64,000 nucleotides of DNA from Beijerinckiaceae bacterium (lineage in GTDB: Bacteria > Pseudomonadota > Alphaproteobacteria > Rhizobiales > Beijerinckiaceae): contig CANBNG010000011.1 in assembly GCA_947370975.1 (NCBI GenBank), positions 1 to 64,000 on the forward strand, written 5' to 3'. Of this stretch, positions 52,502 through 61,626 are shown one piece after another. Position 1 is the stretch's first letter. Each line of letters starts with the position of its first letter. The position numbers and the translations under genes are program-made. The notes beneath the pieces are model-generated. The model searched no databases. It saw only the letters and a list, made by a program, of their open reading frames with translations, and was not told where the DNA came from.

Positions 52502-52540
52502 CCCTGCATCCGGCGCGCAACACACGCGCCGGATGCAGGG
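52502..52540 (-). repeat. 16-bp perfect stem-loop between binding-protein and permease genes
   Basis: CCCTGCATCCGGCGCG (52502-52517) pairs perfectly with 52525-52540 across a seven-base loop. It lies 7 bp after the binding-protein stop, and no T run follows on the transcribed strand. It probably stabilises the upstream message or lowers read-through, giving more binding protein than permease. Confidence 0.75.
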
Positions 52541-52547
52541 ATATTCT

Positions 52548-54173
52548 TCACGCCTTGACGAGCGCGCGGTAATCGAGCCGGCGGTGGAACCAATATTGGT
52601 AACCGGTGATATTCTTCTGCATCGCCACATTCACATAAGGCTGGAAGAGTGGAATGCGCGGCATATCGGTATAGGCGAGATCGACAAAACCCTCGACACT
52701 CTTGTCATAGGCCGCCTTGTTACCGGCTGCGGCCGAAGAGCGCGCAGACGCGATCAGCTTGTCCATCTCCGGATTCTGGTAGCTCATGGTGTTGAAGACG
52801 GAGTTCTGGCCGTCGTAGCACCAGAAGAAGAAATATTCCGGATAGTCGAGCCAGCCCGAGAAGACATTGGTGAAGAGCGGCATTTCCTTCTTGTTCAACT
52901 CGGTGCGCCAATTGGCACCGGGCACCTTGTTGATGGTCGTCTTGATGCCGATCTGGGCGAGGCTTTCCTGGATGAGCACGCAAACCGGCTCGTTGACGCC
53001 GGCAAAGCCGAGATCGAAGGAGAGCGTTGTCTCGAAGCCATCTGCAAGACCAGCCTCCGCCAGCAGAGCCCGCGCCTTTGCAAGATCGACGTTATATTTA
53101 TGCGCCTGCGGCCAGGAAGGTTGCGTCGTGGCCGCGGCGGAGGCGCCAAACAAGGGCTTGGAAAGGCCATAGAGCGCGGCATCCATGATTTTTTGATAGG
53201 GCAGCGCATAAGCGACCGCCTGCCTGACCTTCGGATTATCGAAGGGCGGCTTCTTCACATTCATGCCGAGATATTGAACGCCGTTTGAATAGGGCGTCGA
53301 GATGATCGAAAGTTTCGGATTGGATTTCAGCTCGACGAAATCCTTGTTGGGCAGATCGTAGGAAATATCGGCATCGCCGCGTTCCAGCAAAGCGCGGCGG
53401 TTGCCGGCAGACGGAACCATGCGCCAGATGATGCGCGGAATAGCCGGCATCTTGCCGCATTTCCACGCCTCGTTACGCTCGAACACCACTTCGGTGCCCG
53501 GCGTCCATTTGGTAACTTTGTAAGCGCCCGAACCGGCCGTGTTCTGCTTGGTATATTCAAGCCCCCAGGGATCCTGCGCTGTGGCGTTTTTCTTCACCAG
53601 CTCGGAATTGATGACGCAGGGCACGATTACCGCGAGATCAGGAATGGTGAGCTTGTCGGGGCGCAGGAAGTCGATCCGCACCGTATGATCGTCCACGACA
53701 ACGAATTGCTCGGGCTTTTCGAGCGAGCCCGCCTTCATCTGGAAGGTCGGGAAACCGCCCACCGACACCGCGCGATCGAGCGACCATTTCACGTCGCGCG
53801 CCGTCACCGGCGCACCGTCATGGAAGGTCGCGTCCTTGCGGAGTTTGAAGGTCACGGAATTCGCGCCGACATTCATGTCCTCGGCGAGTTCGGGCTTGAA
53901 CTTCTCGCGGTCGTAATAGGGCGCGCCGTTTTCGCCGGTCTTCATCTCATGGCTGATGAGGCGGTCGTAGCAATTCCATGACACTTCATAGCCCGGCACA
54001 TTGGTGCCGACGCCGTGGATATCGAGATTGTTGGGGCCGCTCTCGGAGACAATGAGCAGGGTTTCGGCGCGCGACTGCGCCATGGCCGAGGTCACAATGG
54101 CAGGCGCGCTGACGCCCGTCGCGGAAACCGCAGCCGCCGCGCCGGCGGTCTTGATGAATTTACGCCTGTCCAT
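52548..54173 (-). CDS. Periplasmic substrate-binding protein, DppA/OppA family (SBP_bac_5)
   Basis: 541 residues. A strong Tat signal is present (MDRRKFIKTAGAAAAVSATG... ending near AMAQ). The SBP_bac_5 body contains FKPELAEDMNVGANSVTFKLRKDATFHDGAPVTARDVKWSLDRA. Near the C-terminus GYQYWFHRRLDYRALVKA is typical. It starts the importer operon. The divergent GntR gene probably controls it. Ligand is unknown. Confidence 0.92.
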   Translation of the reverse strand: MDRRKFIKTAGAAAAVSATGVSAPAIVTSAMAQSRAETLLIVSESGPNNLDIHGVGTNVPGYEVSWNCYDRLISHEMKTGENGAPYYDREKFKPELAEDMNVGANSVTFKLRKDATFHDGAPVTARDVKWSLDRAVSVGGFPTFQMKAGSLEKPEQFVVVDDHTVRIDFLRPDKLTIPDLAVIVPCVINSELVKKNATAQDPWGLEYTKQNTAGSGAYKVTKWTPGTEVVFERNEAWKCGKMPAIPRIIWRMVPSAGNRRALLERGDADISYDLPNKDFVELKSNPKLSIISTPYSNGVQYLGMNVKKPPFDNPKVRQAVAYALPYQKIMDAALYGLSKPLFGASAAATTQPSWPQAHKYNVDLAKARALLAEAGLADGFETTLSFDLGFAGVNEPVCVLIQESLAQIGIKTTINKVPGANWRTELNKKEMPLFTNVFSGWLDYPEYFFFWCYDGQNSVFNTMSYQNPEMDKLIASARSSAAAGNKAAYDKSVEGFVDLAYTDMPRIPLFQPYVNVAMQKNITGYQYWFHRRLDYRALVKA

Positions 54174-54213
54174 GAGAACTCCCGTCTATCCGAGCCTTGC
54201 TCTGGACGCGATT

Positions 54214-54223
54214 TTGCATACAA
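54214..54223. promoter_or_regulatory. Possible GntR/FCD operator
   Basis: TTGCATACAA, one base from the symmetric TTGTATACAA that FCD-type GntR regulators often recognise, lies in the 177-bp gap between the divergent binding-protein and gntR genes, 41 bp before the former. Confidence 0.4.
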
Positions 54224-54350
54224 TCCGCTCAAATCGCATGCCTAAATGGTTGCCTTGTGCGCTCAAATTTCAGGACCCAACGCCCAAGAAGAAGGCACGA
54301 ACTTCGCGGTGAATGCCGCTATAGGTGAATCAACGACCTGCGGGAAAACA

Positions 54351-55043
54351 ATGCCGACGCGCGCTGAACACCTTGCTTCCGAAATAGCCGATGCGATTCT
54401 GGCAGGCACGTTCGCGCCTGGCGCAAGGCTCGACGAGCAGGGGCTTGCCGACCGCTATGGCGTGTCGCGTACGCCCGTTCGCGAGGCGCTGCGGCTTCTT
54501 GGCACCACCGGGCTGATCGACATACGCCCGCGCCGCGGCGTCACGGTAGCCGAAGTCACCTGCGAACAGCTGGACGAGATGTTTGTCGCCATGGGCGAGA
54601 TCGAGGCGACCTGCGCGCGCCTCTCGGCCATCGGCATGACGCCCATCGAACGGCGGCGGCTGGAGGCTTTGCACGAGCGCATGGGCGACCTCGTGCGCGC
54701 GCAAAATGAAGTCGACTATGCAGAGGCCAATGTCACCTTTCATTCCACCATTTACGCGGGCACGCATAATTCCGTGCTGGTGGAAATCGCCACCAATCTG
54801 CGGCGGCGTCTCCAGCCGTTCCGCCGCGCGCAATTTCGCGCGCCGGGCCGCATCGCCTCGTCCCACACAGAACACGAATCGGTGGTGAGCGCGATCTTGC
54901 GCGGCCATGCCGCCGAGGCGCACACCGCCATGCTGCGTCACGTCAATCTGGTTGAAGACGCCTTCGGCCAGGTCAATGCGGGAAGCGCTGCAAAGGCCAA
55001 GGGCCGCGCGGCAAAACAGGCAGGATCAGCGCGCCGGGAATAG
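54351..55043 (+). CDS. GntR-family transcription regulator (FCD domain)
   Basis: 230 residues. The N-terminal winged helix contains LASEIADAILAGTFAPGARLDEQGLADRYGVSRTPVREALRLLGTTGLIDIRPRRGV. The FCD ligand-binding domain has helical His/Asp metal sites (NVTFHSTIYAGTHN, TEHESVVSAILRGHAAEAHTAMLRHV). ATG 54351 has GGGAAAA upstream; the frame opens at 54246. It is divergent from the importer genes and is their likely repressor. Tail is Lys/Arg-rich. Confidence 0.9.
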   Translation: MPTRAEHLASEIADAILAGTFAPGARLDEQGLADRYGVSRTPVREALRLLGTTGLIDIRPRRGVTVAEVTCEQLDEMFVAMGEIEATCARLSAIGMTPIERRRLEALHERMGDLVRAQNEVDYAEANVTFHSTIYAGTHNSVLVEIATNLRRRLQPFRRAQFRAPGRIASSHTEHESVVSAILRGHAAEAHTAMLRHVNLVEDAFGQVNAGSAAKAKGRAAKQAGSARRE

Positions 55044-55119
55044 CCTGCCGAGGGCGCGAACCGCCCTGCCCCGCAGGCGTTTCCTTGACGCCGGGCGCCT
55101 TTGCCCCGCGGAGGTTCCC

Positions 55120-55356
55120 ATGTCTGATCTCGATCTTGGCCAGGCCGCACGCGTCATCTGGCTCACCTTCAGTGGCGGCACATTGGGTGCGCGCGCGGCG
55201 CGTGAATTCCCGACCCTGATGCGGGCCGTGACCTTTGTCATGCAGGATCTGCACGAGGCCGAACGGGCGACCGCCGTCATCGCGATTGAGCAAATGCCGG
55301 GCACGCTCCCGCTCGAACGCATCGAGGAGATCTACGCCACTCTCACGCAGGGCTGA
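55120..55356 (+). CDS. Small conserved protein of unknown function
   Basis: 78 residues, acidic and largely helical: MSDLDLGQAARVIWLTF, then REFPTLMRAVTFVMQDLHEAERATAVIAIE. GCGGAGG precedes the ATG at 55120 by 6 bp. No motif is recognised. It follows gntR by 76 bp and is convergent with the next gene. Confidence 0.62.
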   Translation: MSDLDLGQAARVIWLTFSGGTLGARAAREFPTLMRAVTFVMQDLHEAERATAVIAIEQMPGTLPLERIEEIYATLTQG

Positions 55357-55365
55357 AGACAAGGC

Positions 55366-55815
55366 TCAGCCAAGCACGGGGCGGCCATTCCATGTCTGCA
55401 CGAGCCAATGTTTCAGCCCGCCGAAAAGACCCGTGTGCCGCAAGCGCGCGATACGCTTGGAGGCAGCGCCCGCCGTCATGGTCCGGCCGTAGCGGCAGGA
55501 GCAGAGCATGTCATGGGCCTCGGCTTCAGTGAGATCGAAAAAGGCAAGCCCGTCGCCCAGGCGATCGCTGACAAGACCGGCCGCACGCAGCGCCGGATCC
55601 TTGAAGGCAATCGTCAGCGGGGAATCATCCACCCGCAGGCCCGCACGCTGGGCAGGCGGCGCCCATTCTATCTCTGGCAGCGGAAAAAGAACACGATTCG
55701 GGTCGCGATCCAGCGCACTGACCCAGAGGGCGATCTTCTGGTCGCGCGTCAGTTTCGGGGCGGCAGGCGTGACGTCGGCAATGTGGCGCAGATCAGCCAA
55801 GGACTTGAATTCCAT
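55366..55815 (-). CDS. Conserved protein of unknown function
   Basis: 149 residues. The N-terminal half contains TRDQKIALWVSALDRDPNRVLFPLPEIEW; the C-terminal half has LTEAEAHDMLCSCRYGRTMTAGAASKRIARL with a Cys-x-Cys. No signal peptide and no known domain. It lies downstream of pyrC (83 bp) on the same strand and may be co-transcribed. GGGAGAGTGTC precedes the ATG. Confidence 0.65.
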   Translation of the reverse strand: MEFKSLADLRHIADVTPAAPKLTRDQKIALWVSALDRDPNRVLFPLPEIEWAPPAQRAGLRVDDSPLTIAFKDPALRAAGLVSDRLGDGLAFFDLTEAEAHDMLCSCRYGRTMTAGAASKRIARLRHTGLFGGLKHWLVQTWNGRPVLG

Positions 55816-55898
55816 GACACTCTCCCGGGGGCAAACCGCATCTCCGGGAGAACGTGCATCAAGCCGGTTCGTTCAAGCTGACTTCGCGCACACCTGTT

Positions 55899-56936
55899 TT
55901 ACCCGGCAAGGCTCCAGGGTGCGGCCTCGCCCGAGAACAGGCTCACCAGACGCCCCGCGCCGTCGACCTCGATTTCCTGCGCGATCCGCGCCGGGCGCTC
56001 CTCATAGGTCACGCGCTCTTCATTAGCTGGCAGCCCATAGAAAGCGGGCCCATTGAGCGAGGCAAAAGCCTCGAAGGCCTCGAGCTTCCCCTCCTCGGCA
56101 AACACCTGCAGATAGGCAGCCACCGCGACGGGCGCGGAAAAGACGCCCGCACAGCCGCAATCGGCTTCCTTGAGATGGCGCATATGGGGGGCCGTATCGG
56201 TGCCGAGGAAGAAACAGCTCTCGCCGCCGGTCGCCGCCTGGCGCAAAGCCTGGCGGTGACGCTCGCGCTTGAGCACGGGCAGGCAATACATGTGCGGGCG
56301 CAGGCCGCCCTGAAAGAGCGCATTGCGGTTGTAAAGCAGATGCTGGGGCGTGATCGTCGCGCCCATCCGGTCGCGATGCGCGCGCACGAGCGAGGCGCCC
56401 TCCTGCGTTGTAATATGCTCCATCACCACGCGCAGGCCCGGCAGGCGGGCGAGCAAGGGGCCAAGCACCTCTTCGGCAAAGCGCGCCTCGCGGTCGAAAA
56501 TATCGACATCCGCGCGCGTGACCTCGCCATGGGTGAGCAGCGGAATGCCGTGCTCGGCCATGGCCTCGAGCACCGGCATGATGGTGTCGACAGACGTCAC
56601 GCCATGGGCTGAATTGGTGGTGGCATGCGCCGGATAGAGCTTGGCGGCGGTGAAAATGCCGGCCTTGAAACCTGCCACCAGATCGGCGGGATCTGTGTGA
56701 TCGGTCAGGTAGCAGACCATCAGCGGCTGGAAGCTGACGCCGTCGGGCACGCAAGCCATGATGCGCGCGCGATAGGCCTGCGCCATGGCGGCTGTGGTCA
56801 CCGGCGGCGTGAGATTGGGCATGACGATGGCACGCCCGAAGGCGCGCGCCGTATAGGGCACAACTGTCTTCATCATCACGCTGTCGCGGAAATGGACGTG
56901 CCAGTCGTCGGGGCGGCGGAAGGTCAGGCTGCGCAT
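55899..56936 (-). CDS. pyrC: Dihydroorotase PyrC (class II)
   Basis: 345 residues, the E. coli PyrC length class. It forms dihydroorotate from carbamoyl-aspartate in pyrimidine synthesis. The binuclear zinc site is complete: H13 and H15 in DDWHVHFRD, the carboxylated Lys in TAAKLYPAHATTNS, His in LLTHGEV and MEHITT, and Asp in LGTDTAPH. ATG 56936 (MRSLTFRRPDDW) was chosen; the frame is open to 57146 inside dctD. It lies 79 bp after dctD. Confidence 0.95.
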   Translation of the reverse strand: MRSLTFRRPDDWHVHFRDSVMMKTVVPYTARAFGRAIVMPNLTPPVTTAAMAQAYRARIMACVPDGVSFQPLMVCYLTDHTDPADLVAGFKAGIFTAAKLYPAHATTNSAHGVTSVDTIMPVLEAMAEHGIPLLTHGEVTRADVDIFDREARFAEEVLGPLLARLPGLRVVMEHITTQEGASLVRAHRDRMGATITPQHLLYNRNALFQGGLRPHMYCLPVLKRERHRQALRQAATGGESCFFLGTDTAPHMRHLKEADCGCAGVFSAPVAVAAYLQVFAEEGKLEAFEAFASLNGPAFYGLPANEERVTYEERPARIAQEIEVDGAGRLVSLFSGEAAPWSLAG

Positions 56937-57015
56937 CGGCGACAAGCTCCAGGCGTGAGGGCTGACGCGCCTCTTCGCATGCGCGCGCGCTTCTGCCAAC
57001 CCTGCGGGCGAGACC

Positions 57016-58356
57016 TCAGGGCGCGCGGTAATCCTCACCCGCAAGATCATAGCGCTTGAGCTTGTCGTAGAGCGTCTTTTTGGGGATCGCGAGGGCATCG
57101 GCTGCCGCCGCCACATTGCCCTGATGGTGACGCAGCGCCTCGACAATCAAGCCGCGCTCGAAATCGGCGACAAGCTCGGTCAAGCCACGGCGCGCCATCG
57201 TCGCCTCGCGGAAGCGGCCCGGAAGCACGCCCAGCACGAAGCGGTCGGCGACATTGGCGAGCTCGCGCACATTGCCCGGCCAGTCATGGGTCATCAATTC
57301 ACGCATCAGGCTTTCGCCAACAGCGGGCGTCTCGCGCCCATAGCGCAGCGCGGCCTGCGCCACCTGATGGGCAAAGATCAGCGGAATATCCTCGCGCCGG
57401 TCGCGCAAGGGGGGAATTTCAAGCGCCACCACATTGAGACGGAAATAGAGATCACTGCGGAATTTCTGCTCGCGCGACAAGGCATCGAGATCGACCTTGG
57501 TGGCCGCGACAACGCGCAATGTCACCGGCACGGATTTGTTGGAGCCAAGCCGCTCGACCTGCCGGAATTGCAGCACTCGCAGCAGCTTCACCTGCATGGC
57601 CATCGGCATGGATTCGACTTCATCGAGAAAAAGCGTTCCGCCAGAGGCATATTCGATCTTGCCGATGCGCTGCATCTGCGCGCCGGTAAAAGCGCCGCGC
57701 TCGTGGCCAAACAATTCGCTCTCGAACATGCTTTCGGGAATGGCCCCGCAATTGATCGCCACGAAAGGCTTGTCGCGCGCGGGCGAGGCCTCGTGCAGGC
57801 AGCGCGCCACCAGCTCCTTGCCCGATCCCGTCTCGCCATGAATCAGCACATCGGGGCCAGCTTCCGCCAATTGCAAAATATCGCGCCGCAGGCCTGCAAG
57901 CCCCGCCGACTTGCCGATGAGAATGCGCTCGATGCCATCCTTCTGCTGCAACTGACGGCGCAGATCCGCCATCTCGAAAGTCAGGCGGCGCTTGTCGAGC
58001 GCGCGCGTCGCTGTGGCGACAAGAAGATCGGATGGCGTCGGCTTTTCGAGAAAATCATAAGCGCCAGCCCGCATCGCCTGCACGGCCATGGCGACATCGC
58101 CGTGACCGGTGATGATGATGACCGGGAGTGCCGGCTCCACGCGCTGCACGCGGTCCAGCAGCGCCAGCCCGTCCATGCCCGGCAGCCGCACATCCACCAG
58201 CAGGACACCGGGAAAAAGCGGATGCAATTTCTCAAGCGCGGCTTCCGCCGAGGCGCAGGCATCCACCTCAAGACCAGCCAGTTTCAACGTTTGCGCATTG
58301 GCAAAGCGAACAGCAGGATCATCCTCGACGAGAAGCACATGGAGATTGGGTGGCAT
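57016..58356 (-). CDS. dctD: C4-dicarboxylate response regulator DctD (sigma-54 activator)
   Basis: 446 residues in three domains. The receiver (1-120) has D11-D12-like VEDD and phospho-Asp55 (LLVDVRLPG). The AAA+ domain (about 140-370) has Walker A GETGSGKE, the sigma-54-binding GAFTGA loop (HERGAFTGAQM) and Walker B GGTLFLDEVESM. The C-terminal Fis-type HTH has VEALRHHQGNVAAAADALAIPKKTLYDKL. Its partner DctB is encoded 20 bp upstream. It is expected to activate dctA from a -24/-12 promoter. Confidence 0.94.
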   Translation of the reverse strand: MPPNLHVLLVEDDPAVRFANAQTLKLAGLEVDACASAEAALEKLHPLFPGVLLVDVRLPGMDGLALLDRVQRVEPALPVIIITGHGDVAMAVQAMRAGAYDFLEKPTPSDLLVATATRALDKRRLTFEMADLRRQLQQKDGIERILIGKSAGLAGLRRDILQLAEAGPDVLIHGETGSGKELVARCLHEASPARDKPFVAINCGAIPESMFESELFGHERGAFTGAQMQRIGKIEYASGGTLFLDEVESMPMAMQVKLLRVLQFRQVERLGSNKSVPVTLRVVAATKVDLDALSREQKFRSDLYFRLNVVALEIPPLRDRREDIPLIFAHQVAQAALRYGRETPAVGESLMRELMTHDWPGNVRELANVADRFVLGVLPGRFREATMARRGLTELVADFERGLIVEALRHHQGNVAAAADALAIPKKTLYDKLKRYDLAGEDYRAP

Positions 58357-58376
58357 GGCGTGTGTCTGTGCTCCCT

Positions 58377-60191
58377 CTACCCGGCTTGCGCAAGCGTGGC
58401 ATCGGCGGCGCGCAAGTCGAGAATGAAAAGCGCACCGCCCGCAGCGGCATTTTCCGCCCGCAACGCGCCGCCAAAGTCGCGCATGATGCGCTCGGAAATT
58501 GCAAGGCCGAGACCAAGCCCGGCGCCTGCCAGCTTGGTGGTGAAGAAAGGCTCGAAAATCTGCTTCAGCACGAGGGGCGTGAAACCGGGCCCCGTATCGC
58601 GGATATGCAGGCTGACGCCAGCGCCGGTCTGGAACACTGAAATTTCGATGCGCGGCGAAACCCCGCCTGCCATGGCATCAAGCGCATTGGCCAGCACATT
58701 GACAAAAACCTGACCGAGCCTGTCGCGATCTGCACGCACATATAGTTCGGGCCCGGCGCCCTCGTGCACAATATGCGCGCCGGTGCGGCGGATCTTTTCA
58801 TCGAGCAACAACAGGCTTTCAGCCAATGTCGCGTGAAGCGGCACGGCTGCAAGCACGGCAGGACGCTTGCGTGCGAAGATTTTCAATTGCGTGGTGATGC
58901 CGCTCATCCGATCCACGAGTTCGGAGATGAGCCGCAGATTGCCCGTCACGCCGCCATTCTGCCCGCGCGCCAGAAACACGCCGGCATTGTCGGCAAGGCT
59001 GCGGATGGCCGCCATTGGCTGACTTAATTCATGCGTCACGCCCGCCGCGATCTGGCCGATGGCCGCAAGTTTTGCCGAATGCACAAGCTCATCCTGCGCA
59101 GCGCGCAATTGACGATTGGCCTCGATCAGATCCTGCGTGCGACTCTCGACCTCGCCCTCCAGCGCGCTGTTAGCCTCCGCCAGGGCCGCGCGCGCGGCGC
59201 GATCGATCTCGACCGCGCGCCGCCGCTGCATGAGATAGAGGCCAAGCAGCGCAAGCGTCGAGGCCATCAACGCCACGACCAATTGCACCCAAAAACGGAA
59301 CAGGCCGACCTCTGCCAGATCGAGCAGCACGACCACGCGCCAGTCCGAGCCTGCGAGCACGCGCGAGACAGCCAGGGACTGCCCGCCGCCATAAGCATCC
59401 GGCAGATCGAAAATCGAGGATGTCGCATCGATCTGCTCGCGCAAGACAAGACCCAGCGGCAGCAGCGGCACATTTTCATATTGCCGCTCTGCGCGAATGC
59501 GGGCCAACGCGCTATCGGGCAATTGCGCCAATGTGCGATAGCGCCAGCTCTCTTCAGAGGAGAGAACGACGACGCCATTGCCATCGACAATCATCATGCG
59601 GCCAGCGCCGGGCCAGGCCGCCGTCTGCCATCTTTCAACTTTGACGACGCCTACGCCAAGCAGATCCGAAAGTGTCGGCAAAGCCTTTCCGAAATAATAG
59701 CCCGGCACGCCCGTTGTCGTGCCGATGCCATAGAAATGCCGTGCGCCGCTGCGCAAGGCCTCACGGAAATAGGGACGATAGGAGAGATCGACGCCGACAA
59801 AACTTGTCGGGTCGCGCCAATTGCTGCTGGCAATGCACAAGCCATAGCGATCGAGCACATAGAGCACGGCTGAACCGGCGACCTCATTGACATGCTCGAG
59901 ATAAAGATTGGCAGCCTCCGCCTTCTCGACCGAGAGAGGATCTTCAAGCAGCGCCTGAATGCTTGGATGGAAGCGGATGAGTTCGGGCAGGTGATCGAAA
60001 CGCCCAAGTTCGGTTGCCAGCTGCGCCGCATGGCGGTCAGCCTGCAGGGCCGCAAGCTCGCTCATCTGTCCAAGCCGCAGATGGCGTGCAGCCATGCCCG
60101 CCCCGACCACGGCGGCAACGACGCCAGCCACGAGCGCGACAATGGCGAAAAACTGCCGCCCCCCGCGCGCAGACGGGCCAATCCCCGACAT
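58377..60191 (-). CDS. dctB: C4-dicarboxylate sensor kinase DctB
   Basis: 604 residues from ATG 60191 (MSGIGPSARG). First membrane helix at about 14-34, a periplasmic double-Cache-type sensor domain (about 40-295), second helix about 300-320, a coiled linker, HisKA with H387 in AAGVTHELSQPMAAIRSLAD, and a HATPase with NALDAMAGG, DTGPGF and GAGLGLGLAIS. This is the DctB layout for succinate/malate sensing. It lies 20 bp from dctD and is separated from dctA by a terminator. Confidence 0.93.
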   Translation of the reverse strand: MSGIGPSARGGRQFFAIVALVAGVVAAVVGAGMAARHLRLGQMSELAALQADRHAAQLATELGRFDHLPELIRFHPSIQALLEDPLSVEKAEAANLYLEHVNEVAGSAVLYVLDRYGLCIASSNWRDPTSFVGVDLSYRPYFREALRSGARHFYGIGTTTGVPGYYFGKALPTLSDLLGVGVVKVERWQTAAWPGAGRMMIVDGNGVVVLSSEESWRYRTLAQLPDSALARIRAERQYENVPLLPLGLVLREQIDATSSIFDLPDAYGGGQSLAVSRVLAGSDWRVVVLLDLAEVGLFRFWVQLVVALMASTLALLGLYLMQRRRAVEIDRAARAALAEANSALEGEVESRTQDLIEANRQLRAAQDELVHSAKLAAIGQIAAGVTHELSQPMAAIRSLADNAGVFLARGQNGGVTGNLRLISELVDRMSGITTQLKIFARKRPAVLAAVPLHATLAESLLLLDEKIRRTGAHIVHEGAGPELYVRADRDRLGQVFVNVLANALDAMAGGVSPRIEISVFQTGAGVSLHIRDTGPGFTPLVLKQIFEPFFTTKLAGAGLGLGLAISERIMRDFGGALRAENAAAGGALFILDLRAADATLAQAG

Positions 60192-60203
60192 GTCCGCCTC
60201 CGA

Positions 60204-60236
60204 AAGTAAAACACGGCGGCCCAGAGGACCGCCGTG
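60204..60236 (-). terminator. Intrinsic terminator between dctA and dctB
   Basis: On the minus strand CACGGCGG and CCGCCGTG form a perfect eight-pair stem with a nine-base loop, followed by TTTTACTTT. It ends 12 bp before the dctB start and 45 bp after the dctA stop. It suggests that dctB needs its own promoter or partial read-through. Confidence 0.85.
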
Positions 60237-60281
60237 CGCAGTATGACAGGGCGCGGGCAGAGGCGCCATAAGCTGAGGCAA

Positions 60282-61610
60282 TCAGCCGGTGGTGACGGCC
60301 GTCTCCACATCGGACGGATCAACCTGGCGACCCAGCGCAGCATTGAGTTTCGCACGGTCGAGCTCACCCTCCCACCAGGACACGACGACGGTAGCAACGC
60401 CATTGCCGGTGAGGTTGGTCAGCGCGCGGCATTCGCTCATGAACTTGTCGATGCCAAGCACAATCGCCATGCCGGGAACCAGCGCCGGACTGACAACCGC
60501 CAGCGTCGCCGCCAGCGTGATGAATCCCGCGCCTGTAATGCCGCTCGCGCCCTTCGAGGTCAGCATGGCGACGACGAGAATCGTAATCTGCTGCGAGAAG
60601 GAGAGATCGACACCCAGCGCCTGCGCAATGAACAGGGTTGCCAGCGTCATGTAGATATTCGTGCCATCGAGGTTGAACGAATAACCTGTCGGCACAACGA
60701 GACCGACCACCGACTTGGAGCAGCCCAGACGTTCGAGCTTTTCCATGAGCTGGGGCAGCGCGCTTTCGGACGACGATGTGCCGAGCACGATGAGCAGCTC
60801 ATCCTTGATATAGGCGATGAAGCGGAAAATGCTGAAGCCGGCAATTTTTGCAACAAGGCCCAACACGACCACCACGAAGAGGAAGGCCGTGAGGTAGAAA
60901 GTGGCGATAAGGCCAAGCAGATTGCCCAACGCCTGGGGACCGAACTTGCCGATCGTATAGGCCATGGCGCCAAATGCGCCGATGGGCGCGGCCTTCATGA
61001 TGATCGCGATCACGCCGAACATGGCGTGGGCGACATCATCGATGGTGGTGCGCAAGGTGTGGCCACGCTCGCCCAGCGCCATCAGCGCAAAGCCGAAGAG
61101 AATGGCGAAGAACAGAACCTGCAGAATATCACCCGTCGCGAAGGCGCCGACAACCGTGTCCGGGATGATGTGCATGACGAAATCGATCGACTTCATCTCG
61201 CCCGCCTGCTTGGCGAAAGTGGCGACGGCAGCCGGGTCAGGCTTGCCGGCGAACCCATGGCCAGGCTGCAGGATATTGCCGACGAGCAGGCCGATGACCA
61301 GCGCGAAGGTCGAGATGACCTCGAAATAGATGAGGGCTTTCACGCCCACGCGGCCAACCTTTTTCGCATCCTGAATATGCGAAATGCCCGAAACCACGGT
61401 GCAGAAAATGATCGGCGCAATGGCCATCTTGATCAGCTTCACGAAGCCATCGCCCATGGCCTTGACCCAGGGGTCCGTCGCAAGGACAGGCGAGAGCCAG
61501 CCAAGCAGCCCACCCAGAATAATGGCTGCGAGCACCTGCACATAAAGCTGTTTGTAGATCGGCTTGCGTGGCGCACTCACCGCTGCGTCGGTCGTGGATA
61601 TGGTTGTCAT
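60282..61610 (-). CDS. dctA: C4-dicarboxylate/H+ symporter DctA
   Basis: 442 residues of the DAACS/SDF family. Eight helices with two hairpin loops; the transport core shows the Ser-rich GTSSSESALPQLMEKL, the NLDGTNIY helix and KGASGITGAGFITLAATL. It imports succinate, fumarate and malate. GGGGGAAAAA precedes ATG 61610. It is 16 bp after maeB, so the two are probably co-transcribed, with an additional internal promoter possible. Confidence 0.96.
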   Translation of the reverse strand: MTTISTTDAAVSAPRKPIYKQLYVQVLAAIILGGLLGWLSPVLATDPWVKAMGDGFVKLIKMAIAPIIFCTVVSGISHIQDAKKVGRVGVKALIYFEVISTFALVIGLLVGNILQPGHGFAGKPDPAAVATFAKQAGEMKSIDFVMHIIPDTVVGAFATGDILQVLFFAILFGFALMALGERGHTLRTTIDDVAHAMFGVIAIIMKAAPIGAFGAMAYTIGKFGPQALGNLLGLIATFYLTAFLFVVVVLGLVAKIAGFSIFRFIAYIKDELLIVLGTSSSESALPQLMEKLERLGCSKSVVGLVVPTGYSFNLDGTNIYMTLATLFIAQALGVDLSFSQQITILVVAMLTSKGASGITGAGFITLAATLAVVSPALVPGMAIVLGIDKFMSECRALTNLTGNGVATVVVSWWEGELDRAKLNAALGRQVDPSDVETAVTTG

Positions 61611-61626
61611 TTTTTCCCCCGTTTCT

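Noticed and set aside
57124..58713. 529-codon plus-strand frame opposite dctD and dctB
   Set aside because: Antisense artefact of high GC; DctD has all AAA+ motifs on the other strand.
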